A DNA stretch of 64,000 nucleotides from an uncultured Cohaesibacter sp. (GTDB taxonomy: Bacteria; Pseudomonadota; Alphaproteobacteria; Rhizobiales; Cohaesibacteraceae): positions 2,061,303-2,125,302 of the forward strand of contig NZ_OY761553.1 of NCBI RefSeq assembly GCF_963664735.1, in the 5' to 3' direction. The notes below the pieces were generated by a model. It saw only the letters and a list, made by a program, of their open reading frames with translations. It searched no databases and was not told the DNA's origin. Positions 8,901 to 16,311 of this stretch are shown here, piece after piece; within the stretch, counting starts at the first letter, position 1, and the number at the start of each line of letters is the position of its first letter. Made by a program: the position numbers and the translations under genes.

Positions 8901-9046
8901 TCCAATACCAACTCCAAGCCCCGGACTATCCAAGAAGCCTGGGCTATTCTTTTGTTGCAACCGGACGAACTGGACATCAATCGCCTGGCTGATGAAATTA
9001 AGATGGGCTCAGAATAATGCATTTTTAGGGAGAAAATTGCGAGATT

Positions 9047-9091
9047 TGTCGCCTTATGTATCGGCCAATTGCCTTGATACAGACGGTTACA
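9047..9091 (-). promoter_or_regulatory. 45-bp conserved operator box, copy 1
   Basis: Aligns without gaps to 10498-10542. On the gene strand it begins TGTAAC-N4-TGTATC, a direct hexamer repeat with 10-bp spacing typical of OmpR-family binding sites, followed by conserved CCGATACAT and GCGACA. It lies 189 bases upstream of the EF-hand start codon. Confidence 0.65.
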
Positions 9092-9177
9092 TTTTTCTCG
9101 ATTTTTCCACTTCACAAGACTGCAGAGTAACGGGAATAACAGAGAAAAACCCCAGCTTTTATTGTCCAACATAACGT

Positions 9178-9216
9178 AAAATCCCCGCAAGCCTGACTGG
9201 TAGCCGCGGGGATTTT
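9178..9216 (-). terminator. Terminator of the second EF-hand gene
   Basis: Perfect 11-bp inverted repeat AAAATCCCCGC / GCGGGGATTTT with a 17-base loop. It lies 53 bases after the stop at 9269 and would act on either strand. Confidence 0.7.
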
Positions 9217-9268
9217 GGTCAGAAATTTAAACCAATAAGCCAATCTTGGTATTTTTTAAGGCTTTTGG

Positions 9269-10297
9269 TTAGTCCAGCATGGCAACCGGTGGCAAATTGG
9301 GTGCTGGTACCGGGGCTGAAGCAGCGTCAGGCATGCCAGGCGCAGCCGGAGCTCCGGGAGCCGCAGTTGGTGCGACTTGAGGCGCCCCAGCTGGTGCAGG
9401 TGCCCCCTGTTCGCCCATACCCATCGGTCCGAACTGAGGCCCAAACTGGCCGCCGAACTGAGGACCAAAACCGCCGTGATGACCACCCATCATGCCGCCG
9501 CGCGGGCCACCTTGCGGGCCAAACTGGCCCATCTGGAACTGGCCACCACGTGGGCCACCCATCATGTCACCGCGTGGACCACCTTGAGGACCGAACTGGC
9601 CCATCTGGAACTGGCCACCGCGTGGACCACCCATCATGTCACCGCGTGGACCACCTTGAGGACCGAACTGGCCCATCTGGAACTGGCCGCCGCGTGGGCC
9701 ACCCATCATGTCACCGCGCGGGCCACCTTGAGGACCGAACTGGCCCATCTGGAACTGGCCACCGCGTGGACCACCCATCATGCCACCGCGCGGGCCACCT
9801 TGCGGGCCGAAATCACCTCTTGGTGCTATTGCTTCGCGAGCCTGTCTGTCGGCATTGTCGAGCTTGCCATCATTGTTGGCATCAAGGAAGTTGAACTGAG
9901 CCGTTGCCGGATCGGAAAATTCTTCCAAAGTTACTTTGCCATCCCCATCGCGGTCGAAGCGCTGAAAGGCGCGCACCATGCGATCCTTGGTCATGGCCAT
10001 CCACTCGGTCTTGAACTCTTCCAGAGAGACAGCACCGTCGCCGTCCTTGTCATTGTCGCTGACCTTCTTGTCAAGGGAAGCGGTCAACTCATCCTTTGTC
10101 AGAGTGCCGTCCTTGTCGGTATCGATTGCCTTTAGATCAAGCATGCCGCGATGACCGCCAAAAGGTTGAACCTGAGCAGGGCCCATCCCCCGTCCATCAC
10201 CCCACCCTTTGGCAGAGGCCGTATTAACGCTGAGCGCCGTTGCGGATACGCCACCGATAAGAGCAACAGCAAGTGCAATTTGGGTCAAGTTTTTCAT
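9269..10297 (-). CDS. Exported EF-hand protein with 24-residue Met/Gly repeats
   Basis: 342 residues. A signal peptide (1-29, SASA then KGW) is followed by four EF-hand loops starting at D59, D83, D115 and D139 with complete Asp/Asn ligands, then four near-identical 24-residue units (residues 163-258, each with GPRG[D/G]MMGGPRGGQFQMG), a partial fifth unit, and an Ala/Pro tail to 342. The repeats carry an MM pair each and are low-complexity, like extracellular matrix or metal-binding segments. The start is the ATG at 10297, giving the same MKN[LA]TQ/KIALAVAL signal as the paralogue at 8226-8858; upstream in-frame codons would bury the signal peptide. It is divergent from the response regulator at 10712, sharing a 414-bp intergenic region with a conserved operator box. 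Confidence 0.87.
   Translation of the reverse strand: MKNLTQIALAVALIGGVSATALSVNTASAKGWGDGRGMGPAQVQPFGGHRGMLDLKAIDTDKDGTLTKDELTASLDKKVSDNDKDGDGAVSLEEFKTEWMAMTKDRMVRAFQRFDRDGDGKVTLEEFSDPATAQFNFLDANNDGKLDNADRQAREAIAPRGDFGPQGGPRGGMMGGPRGGQFQMGQFGPQGGPRGDMMGGPRGGQFQMGQFGPQGGPRGDMMGGPRGGQFQMGQFGPQGGPRGDMMGGPRGGQFQMGQFGPQGGPRGGMMGGHHGGFGPQFGGQFGPQFGPMGMGEQGAPAPAGAPQVAPTAAPGAPAAPGMPDAASAPVPAPNLPPVAMLD
9524..9811 (-). repeat. Four tandem 72-bp coding repeats
   Basis: Four in-frame 72-bp units encode residues 163-258 of the EF-hand protein. Units 2-4 encode identical peptide, while unit 1 differs only by Gly for Asp. A truncated fifth unit continues to about 9482. Third-position differences (cgtgga/cgtggg/cgcggg) show the copies have begun to diverge. 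Confidence 0.95.
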
Positions 10298-10323
10298 CTC
10301 AATTTCTTCCTCTTGTCTCAGGA

Positions 10324-10340
10324 GCCAATTCCTCATTGGC
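10324..10340 (-). promoter_or_regulatory. 17-bp palindromic leader element, copy 2
   Basis: Identical 17 bases to 8884-8900, again 27-43 bases upstream of the start codon (10297). Flanking sequence is not conserved, so the match is confined to the palindrome. Confidence 0.6.
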
Positions 10341-10497
10341 GGTTGAGCGCTGTTCCGTCTACAGTTCACTAAAAGCCCTGTAGTTTGAGCAGGGCCGGTT
10401 ATCATCCCGGAGCAGTCCAGTTTCAGGAAATCCGCTCCGTTGATAAGTTGAAGATAGGCTCATTTTTTCCAACGTCCATTAAAATCAGATGCCCAAA

Positions 10498-10542
10498 TGT
10501 CGCTCTATGTGTCGGTTTCGCGCTTTGATACAGACGGTTACA
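10498..10542. promoter_or_regulatory. 45-bp conserved operator box, copy 2
   Basis: Lies in the divergent region between the EF-hand gene (start 10297) and the response regulator (start 10712). The last 18 bases, TTGATACAGACGGTTACA, are identical to copy 1. ATGTRTCGG and TGTCGC blocks are also kept at the same spacing. The placement suggests autoregulation as well as control of the EF-hand gene. Confidence 0.65.
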
Positions 10543-10711
10543 ATTTCGTTCGTTAGTGCTTGAAAAAACTCGGATATTTTTCTAGACAGCAACAAATTTC
10601 ATGATATCTGATAATTGATATAGGATAAGAAATGACGATATAGCCAAGAACGTGACCCTAACCCGAATGAGCGGGTGGGACTTGAAGCAAGGGACGACGG
10701 AGATTTCTGGC

Positions 10712-11479
10712 ATGGAACAATCAGCACATATTCTTGTGGTCGATGATCATCGGGACATCCGCGAACTGTTGTCTAAATATCTTTCGAAAAACGGGTTCAG
10801 GGTGAGCGATGCCGATGGCGGGGTGAAGATGCGTCAGATCCTCAAGACCGCGGCCATCGACCTGATTGTGCTGGATGTCATGATGCCCGGCGAAGATGGC
10901 CTGACCTTGTGTCGCTATGTTCGCGAGAACGACAATATTCCAGTAATCCTGCTGACCGCTCTTGGCGAAGAAACAGATCGTATCATCGGGCTGGAAATCG
11001 GCGCGGACGACTATCTGACCAAGCCGTTCAATCCTCGCGAGTTGTTGGCGCGCATCAAATCCGTACTGCGTCGCAGCCAGTCCATGCCGCGCGAGGCACA
11101 AAAGACGGATGAGCCCGAAGTTCTGACCTTCGATGACTGGACCCTTTACGTCCACCAACGAGAATTGGTTAGCCCTGATGGCGTCACGGTTCCCCTCAGT
11201 GCGGCTGACTATCGGCTGCTTGTAACCTTTCTCAATCGCCCGACCCTGGTTCTGTCTCGCGACCAGCTTCTCGACCTGACTTCAGGGCGCACGGCACAGA
11301 TATTCGATCGCTCCATTGATAACCAGGTCTCCCGCCTGCGAAAGAAGATCGAGCAGGATCCGAAAAATCCCAAGATGATCAAGACCGTTCGCGGTGGGGG
11401 CTATGTCTTCACAGCCAAGGTAACCGGTGAGGTGAATGACGCAGATCTGGATGATGACATCGAGGAGAACAATATTTGA
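10712..11479 (+). CDS. OmpR-family response regulator
   Basis: 255 residues. The receiver domain has the acidic pair D11-D12, phospho-acceptor D55 (LIVLDVMMPG) and the conserved Lys in DDYLTKPF. The C-terminal half is an OmpR/PhoB winged helix ending in a VRGGGYVF wing motif. I chose the ATG at 10712 (GGAG upstream) because the receiver then begins within six residues; in-frame codons up to 10652 would add 20 residues without a clear site. The kinase gene follows with a 4-base overlap, so the pair is translationally coupled. The divergent EF-hand gene and the shared 45-bp box make it the likely regulator of both EF-hand genes. Confidence 0.93.
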   Translation: MEQSAHILVVDDHRDIRELLSKYLSKNGFRVSDADGGVKMRQILKTAAIDLIVLDVMMPGEDGLTLCRYVRENDNIPVILLTALGEETDRIIGLEIGADDYLTKPFNPRELLARIKSVLRRSQSMPREAQKTDEPEVLTFDDWTLYVHQRELVSPDGVTVPLSAADYRLLVTFLNRPTLVLSRDQLLDLTSGRTAQIFDRSIDNQVSRLRKKIEQDPKNPKMIKTVRGGGYVFTAKVTGEVNDADLDDDIEENNI

Positions 11480-13089
11480 CCCAATCAACCGCGCCGGAAA
11501 ACAACAACAATAAGACCAGTAGGATTCGACGCAAATCGAAGTTTCGCTTTTGGCCTCGCTCCCTTGCTGGTCAGTTGATTGCGGCTCTGCTGATTGCTCT
11601 TGTGGTCGCACAGGCTATCACGATCATGATGTTTGCCTTTGAACGCACAAACATCACACTGACCGCAACACGCGGCCAGATGCTGGACCGGACAGCTTCC
11701 GTGGTAAGGGTTCTTAACGAAACGGATGTGATTTTGCACCGCCGTTTTCTGCGCGCCGCTGAAGGCCCCAGTATTCGGTTTTACTTGGCCGACACGACGG
11801 ACCTTAAACTACCGAAAGAAGGCAGTCTGGAAGCCGGGTTTGCCCATCGGCTGGAAAGACGAGCCGGGATTGCCGAGAATACGGTGCGGTTTAGCAAATT
11901 GCCTGACGATCCTTTTCTCATCGCGGCAAAAGAGCGCGAGAATGCCAAGATCATAGAAAACGAACATGATGTGGCCAGCGACAGAATGGCCAATGATCCG
12001 GACATGATGGCCGAACAGGACATGATGAACGGACAAGACATGATGAATGGTCAGGGCATGATGGACAGCCGTGGCCGAGGGCTTGGTCGTCGCAGAAACT
12101 GGAGCGATGGAGCCCCGCCATGGAGACATTTCAACGACCGTGAAGCGCTTCTCAGTCAGGACATGAAGATTGCCGTGCCCTTGAATAGTGGCCAATGGCT
12201 CATCGCCAAATCGGAAATTCCGGCTCCGCCAGCAAAATGGGGGCGGCCATTTCTGATTTCCCTACTGGTATCGGCTCTGCTGGTTGTGGCTGTCGTCGTG
12301 CTGATTGTCCGCAAACTCACCGCCCCCTTGCGGGAGCTGGAAAGCGCTTCGCGGAAATTGGGACGGGGGGAAGCAATTGCACCCCTCAAAGAAGAAGGCC
12401 CCACGGAAATCAGCAGCACCATCAGTGCCTTCAATGCCATGCAGGAGCGTCTTTTGCGCTTTGTGCAAGACCGTACTCGCATGTTGGCCGCGGTCAGTCA
12501 TGATCTGCGCACGCCAATCACCACTCTGCGCCTTCGGACCGAGTTCATAGACGATGACGAAATGCGGGAGAAATTGCAGGAAACGCTTGAAGAAATGCAG
12601 GCCATGACGGACGCTGTGCTTGCCTTTGCTCGCGAAGATGCCAGCAAGGAAGAAACCCGAGACGTCAATCTGGCGGCCCTGCTCTCTTCAATGGCCGAAG
12701 ACTATCAGGAGCTTGGCAAGGATGTCAGCTTTGATGGTCCGGACAATTTAACCTTCTCCTGTCGTCAGGTGAGCCTCAAGCGAGCCCTGAGAAACCTTAC
12801 CGAGAATGCCCTGCGCTATGCTGGCAACGCCTCTATTTCCCTGCATGCCACGCCCCGTCAGATCGAGATCAAGATCTGCGATACTGGCCCCGGCATCCCG
12901 GATGAAAAGCTTGAGGAAGTGTTTGCTCCCTTCTTTCGCGTTGAAGGATCACGCAACCTAGAAACGGGAGGCGTTGGACTGGGACTCTCCATTACGCGCA
13001 CGATCATTCGCGGACACGGCGGTGACGTTAAGCTCAAAAACCGCAAGGAAGGTGGCTTGGAAGCAGCCATCATTCTGCCGCGCAAATAG
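11476..13089 (+). CDS. Sensor histidine kinase with Met-Met hexad repeat
   Basis: 537 residues. TM1 is about 31-53, the periplasmic sensor 54-257, TM2 258-278, then HAMP, a HisKA dimerisation helix with phospho-acceptor His342 (AVSHDLRTP) and an ATPase domain with N-box NLTENALRYAG, DTGPGIP and GVGLGLS. The sensor domain contains four consecutive six-residue units (176-199) with Met pairs at 177/178, 183/184, 189/190 and 195/196, separated by acidic/Gln residues. Paired methionines in periplasmic loops often bind Cu(I) or Ag(I), so a metal ligand is possible. The start is a TTG at 11476 overlapping the regulator's TGA, supported by GAGGAG upstream. Confidence 0.92.
   Translation: MTQSTAPENNNNKTSRIRRKSKFRFWPRSLAGQLIAALLIALVVAQAITIMMFAFERTNITLTATRGQMLDRTASVVRVLNETDVILHRRFLRAAEGPSIRFYLADTTDLKLPKEGSLEAGFAHRLERRAGIAENTVRFSKLPDDPFLIAAKERENAKIIENEHDVASDRMANDPDMMAEQDMMNGQDMMNGQGMMDSRGRGLGRRRNWSDGAPPWRHFNDREALLSQDMKIAVPLNSGQWLIAKSEIPAPPAKWGRPFLISLLVSALLVVAVVVLIVRKLTAPLRELESASRKLGRGEAIAPLKEEGPTEISSTISAFNAMQERLLRFVQDRTRMLAAVSHDLRTPITTLRLRTEFIDDDEMREKLQETLEEMQAMTDAVLAFAREDASKEETRDVNLAALLSSMAEDYQELGKDVSFDGPDNLTFSCRQVSLKRALRNLTENALRYAGNASISLHATPRQIEIKICDTGPGIPDEKLEEVFAPFFRVEGSRNLETGGVGLGLSITRTIIRGHGGDVKLKNRKEGGLEAAIILPRK
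12001..12072 (+). repeat. Four tandem 18-bp repeats in the kinase sensor domain
   Basis: Four units of form gacatgatg-N9 encode DMM-x-x-Q/R hexads at residues 176-199 of the histidine kinase. The third base of several codons differs between units. Confidence 0.85.
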
Positions 13090-13359
13090 AGAGCAAGAAG
13101 CAGTATTGTCTCGCTATTGGTGCGCTGTCGCGCGCCCGTTTCTTCCGCAAGGCCATTTCATCTCATTCTTTCGTATTAGTTAAAAGGAAAAAGCCTCCTG
13201 TTTGTTTGGTCCCGTCATCTTCTTGTCACTATATTAACGTCATAACGTTCGACGAACCAAACGACTTAGACAAATTTCCGGCTCCCGTTTTGTTTCGCGT
13301 CGCTATTTCAAGGCGCCAGACGAAAGGGTCGACCCGCCGGAGCAAGAACAGGAATAATT

Positions 13360-13878
13360 ATGAAACTCTCTTTTTCTTTGGCCAAACTGCATCAACTTTC
13401 TGAAATTCGCACGATTTTCCTCAAGTCCATGGCCCATATCGGCGACCGCATGGGCGTTGGCCAACCCGCGACAGCCTTTTCCAACATGCGCGACTACTAT
13501 GAATGCGGGAACCTCTATGTTCTCGAAGAGGATGGCATCGTTCTGGCTGCGGCTGCACTTCATGAAACCGACAACTGCCTTCATGTGGACTATCTGGCCG
13601 TTCGCCAAGATCAGCAGCATAAAGGATTGGGCAAGCGGATGCTTACTGAATTGGAAATGCTCACGGAGTCTCGTGAACTGAACCAATTGCAGCTGCATAC
13701 CCCTGAAGTAATGGACGAACTGATCGCCTTCTACACCAAGCAAGGCTTTTCAGAGACCGCAAGAATTCTGCCGTCCCATGGGCGCGATCCGCTTCTCAGA
13801 GTTCATTTCAGCAAACCGGTAACAATGAACGACCTGGGCATGGATCCCGAGTTTGATCACGACCGTCAAATGGCCTGA
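13360..13878 (+). CDS. GNAT family N-acetyltransferase
   Basis: 172 residues. Motif A is read as VDYLAVRQDQQHKGLGKRML at about residues 75-94, matching the Q/R-x-x-G-x-G/A acetyl-CoA signature. A C-terminal FYTKQGFSETARI segment matches the last beta-alpha unit. ATG at 13360 follows AGGAATAATT. It is a single gene bounded by a hairpin. The substrate is not predictable. Confidence 0.87.
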   Translation: MKLSFSLAKLHQLSEIRTIFLKSMAHIGDRMGVGQPATAFSNMRDYYECGNLYVLEEDGIVLAAAALHETDNCLHVDYLAVRQDQQHKGLGKRMLTELEMLTESRELNQLQLHTPEVMDELIAFYTKQGFSETARILPSHGRDPLLRVHFSKPVTMNDLGMDPEFDHDRQMA

Positions 13879-13882
13879 TATC

Positions 13883-13906
13883 TTTGCCGAGGTCAACCTC
13901 GGCAAA
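13883..13906 (+). terminator. Hairpin after the GNAT gene
   Basis: Perfect 10-bp inverted repeat TTTGCCGAGG / CCTCGGCAAA with a TCAA loop, 5 bases after the stop. No T-run follows, so it is a transcript-end or stability hairpin, not a classic terminator. Confidence 0.5.
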
Positions 13907-14139
13907 ACCTCCCCACCCAAAGAAAATCCAGACCGCCTATTGTCGTTCCGTCCATCATTTTAAAGATGAACGGAATATGCACATATACGATTGTGCCGAT
14001 TGACTTTGGCGAGCCCAAATAATTATGCATAGAAGCTGTGAGCTATTCTTTCTTGAATTGACGCTTATTAGACAATAGTCAAATAGCTCCCCCAAAGGAC
14101 CTTATTGGGTCCGCACTCCTTTACAGACAGCTTGATGCT

Positions 14140-15540
14140 ATGCGCCAGCCAAAGATACTTACGACGATCAAAACCTATAACCGTGACCAGTTTTTTGCCG
14201 ACTGCATAGCCGGTATAACAGTGGCCATGGTTGCGATGCCCCTTAGCTTGGCCATTGCCATTGCTTCAGGCGCAGACCCTGCCAAGGGGTTGGTAACGGC
14301 GATCATCGGCGGCTTCTTCATATCGCTTCTGGGCGGTAGCCGGGTGCAGATTGGTGGCCCGACCGGCGCATTTATCGTTGTCGTGTTCAACGTCATTGCG
14401 ACCCACGGGTATGACGGCTTGGTCATGGCAACTTTCATGGCTGGCCTCATATTGGTGGCGGCGGGATATTTCCGCATTGGTCGCTTGATTGCATACATTC
14501 CAGAGGCGGTGGTGAATGGCTTTACCATCGGTATCGGACTGATTATCGCCTCGAGCCAGCTTAAGGATTTCATGGGGCTACAGCTTGCTTCAGTTCCTGC
14601 GGATTTCCTTGAGAAAATTCCTGCTCTTTGGGGCGCTAGAGACAGCTTCAACCTTGCTGCGTTTGGTGTCGCGATGGTTACGCTGGGCCTTATCGTAGCC
14701 TTGCGCTGGGCGTTCCCGCGATTTCCCGGTCTGATCGTTGCCGTGGCGCTTGGCTCTCTGCTAATCGTTGGCTTCAATTTGCCGGTGGATACACTTTACT
14801 CCCGTTTTGGTGCATTGCCTCAAAGCCTGCCGGTCCCGGCCTTGCCGGATTTCAGCTGGGCACGCATTGTCGAGCTGTTTCCCTCGGCTTTGATTATCGC
14901 ATTCCTGGCTGGCGTTGAATCCCTTCTCTCAGCCATGGTGGCAGATCGCATGATCGACGGGCACCATCGCCCCAATGCGGAATTGACCGCGCAGGGCTTT
15001 GCCAACATAGCCTCTTCGCTCTTTTGCGGTATGCCCGCCACGGGCGCTATCGCCCGCACGGCAACCAACATCAAGGCTGGCGGTCAGACCCCGGTTGCTG
15101 GCATTGTACATGCTTTTGTCGTCTTGCTGGTGATGCTGGTTGCGGCTCCTCTGGCTGGCCATCTGGCTATGCCTGCTCTTGCTGCGCTCCTGTTGATGAC
15201 AGCCTGGAACATGAGCGAGCCACACAAATGGAAAAGCTATGCCGCAGGTCGTCCTAGCGATGTGTTTTTGCTGATTCTGACCTTTGTGCTCACAGTGATG
15301 GTTGATCTGACGGTTGCGATCGGGATCGGCGTCTTTCTTGGCCTGATGCTGCGCTTGTGGGAGCGCCGCACCGCGACAAGCGACTGGACCACTCCGGAAC
15401 GCTCCTGGACCGTATCAGAAGAAGAGGCGCAAGCCATGGCTCAGGGAGTCGGCGAGATCGTGCAAGAAGTGGAAGGCATGGTGCAGGGTGCGAATTCTTC
15501 TCCAACAGCAACCAAGACGGCAGATCCCGCTTCGGTCTAG
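14140..15540 (+). CDS. SulP family inorganic anion transporter lacking STAS domain
   Basis: 466 residues, strongly hydrophobic from about residue 20 to 410 with the family's repeated helices. The signature region near the start (AMPLSLAIAIASGADPAKGL, GGSRVQIGGPTGAF) identifies SulP/SLC26, carriers of sulfate, bicarbonate or other anions. Family members usually continue into a ~100-residue cytosolic STAS domain. Here the last helix is followed only by a ~55-residue Glu/Gln-rich tail ending in Pro-Ala-Ser-Val. The stop is clean and no STAS fragment is found in the following 100 bases. The start ATG has only a weak ribosome site. The anion is unknown. Confidence 0.9.
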   Translation: MRQPKILTTIKTYNRDQFFADCIAGITVAMVAMPLSLAIAIASGADPAKGLVTAIIGGFFISLLGGSRVQIGGPTGAFIVVVFNVIATHGYDGLVMATFMAGLILVAAGYFRIGRLIAYIPEAVVNGFTIGIGLIIASSQLKDFMGLQLASVPADFLEKIPALWGARDSFNLAAFGVAMVTLGLIVALRWAFPRFPGLIVAVALGSLLIVGFNLPVDTLYSRFGALPQSLPVPALPDFSWARIVELFPSALIIAFLAGVESLLSAMVADRMIDGHHRPNAELTAQGFANIASSLFCGMPATGAIARTATNIKAGGQTPVAGIVHAFVVLLVMLVAAPLAGHLAMPALAALLLMTAWNMSEPHKWKSYAAGRPSDVFLLILTFVLTVMVDLTVAIGIGVFLGLMLRLWERRTATSDWTTPERSWTVSEEEAQAMAQGVGEIVQEVEGMVQGANSSPTATKTADPASV

Positions 15541-15699
15541 CCTTGGGCGAGCAAGCATTGTGCTAATGCTTGAATATCAGGATCATAAAGTCTGGCTGTA
15601 GACGCCTTTTAGCGAAGGCGAAGACATCCGACGGCATTGACAAATTCTGAGCTGTTTGAGACAAAATACTATCTGTTTTCTCGAACCCAGCTCGCGATC

Positions 15700-16284
15700 A
15701 TGCCATTTTCCCGCCTTCCCCGACTTATCCTCACCGGCCCGGAAAGCACGGGCAAATCAGTATTGGCCCAATCTCTGGCCGAGCATCTCGATGGCGTTCT
15801 GGTACAGGAATATCTTCGAGACTATTTCGAACTTCAAGGTAGCCTGTCGCTGGAAGATACCATCCCCATTGCGCAAGGGCAGTGGGTCAATGAAGAGCGC
15901 GGTGCGGAAGCTGCCAGAACGCAGAACAAAATCCTCGTTTGTGATACGGACCTTGTCTCCTCACTGGTCTATAGCGCCCACTATTACGAGGACGAGATGA
16001 ACAGTCCGAACTGGGCTCTCTGGGAACAATGGGCAGAGCGACATAAACGCAGGCTCAAAAACACGCCCTTCCAGCCTCGCCTCTATGTCCTGTGCGATGT
16101 CGATTGGCCCTGGGTTGAGGACGGGCAAAGAGATGCGCCTGATAGGAGGCAGCAATTTCGCGAGTTATTCATCGCTGAGCTGAAGGCGCTCGAATGTGAC
16201 TTTCTCATGGTTTCCGGTAGTCTGGACGAACGATTGAGCGCGGTTCTCGCCCATTTGGTCCGATACCATTTGCGTTATGAATAG
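15700..16284 (+). CDS. NadR-like AAA ATPase/kinase
   Basis: 194 residues. P-loop GPESTGKS near residue 12 is the variant typical of the NadR ribosylnicotinamide-kinase domain and related AAA_28 proteins. A DTDLVSS Walker B-like segment and a YxxLCDVDWPWVEDGQRDAPDRR region (also typical of NadR kinase, with the lid arginines) follow. The adenylyltransferase and HTH domains of full NadR are absent. The ATG at 15700 places the P-loop at the usual distance from the N-terminus. A TTG at 15637 could add 21 residues. It may phosphorylate nicotinamide riboside; this is inference from the family. Confidence 0.82.
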   Translation: MPFSRLPRLILTGPESTGKSVLAQSLAEHLDGVLVQEYLRDYFELQGSLSLEDTIPIAQGQWVNEERGAEAARTQNKILVCDTDLVSSLVYSAHYYEDEMNSPNWALWEQWAERHKRRLKNTPFQPRLYVLCDVDWPWVEDGQRDAPDRRQQFRELFIAELKALECDFLMVSGSLDERLSAVLAHLVRYHLRYE

Positions 16285-16311
16285 TGGCCAGCCTTTGAAG
16301 CGCAATGCGCG

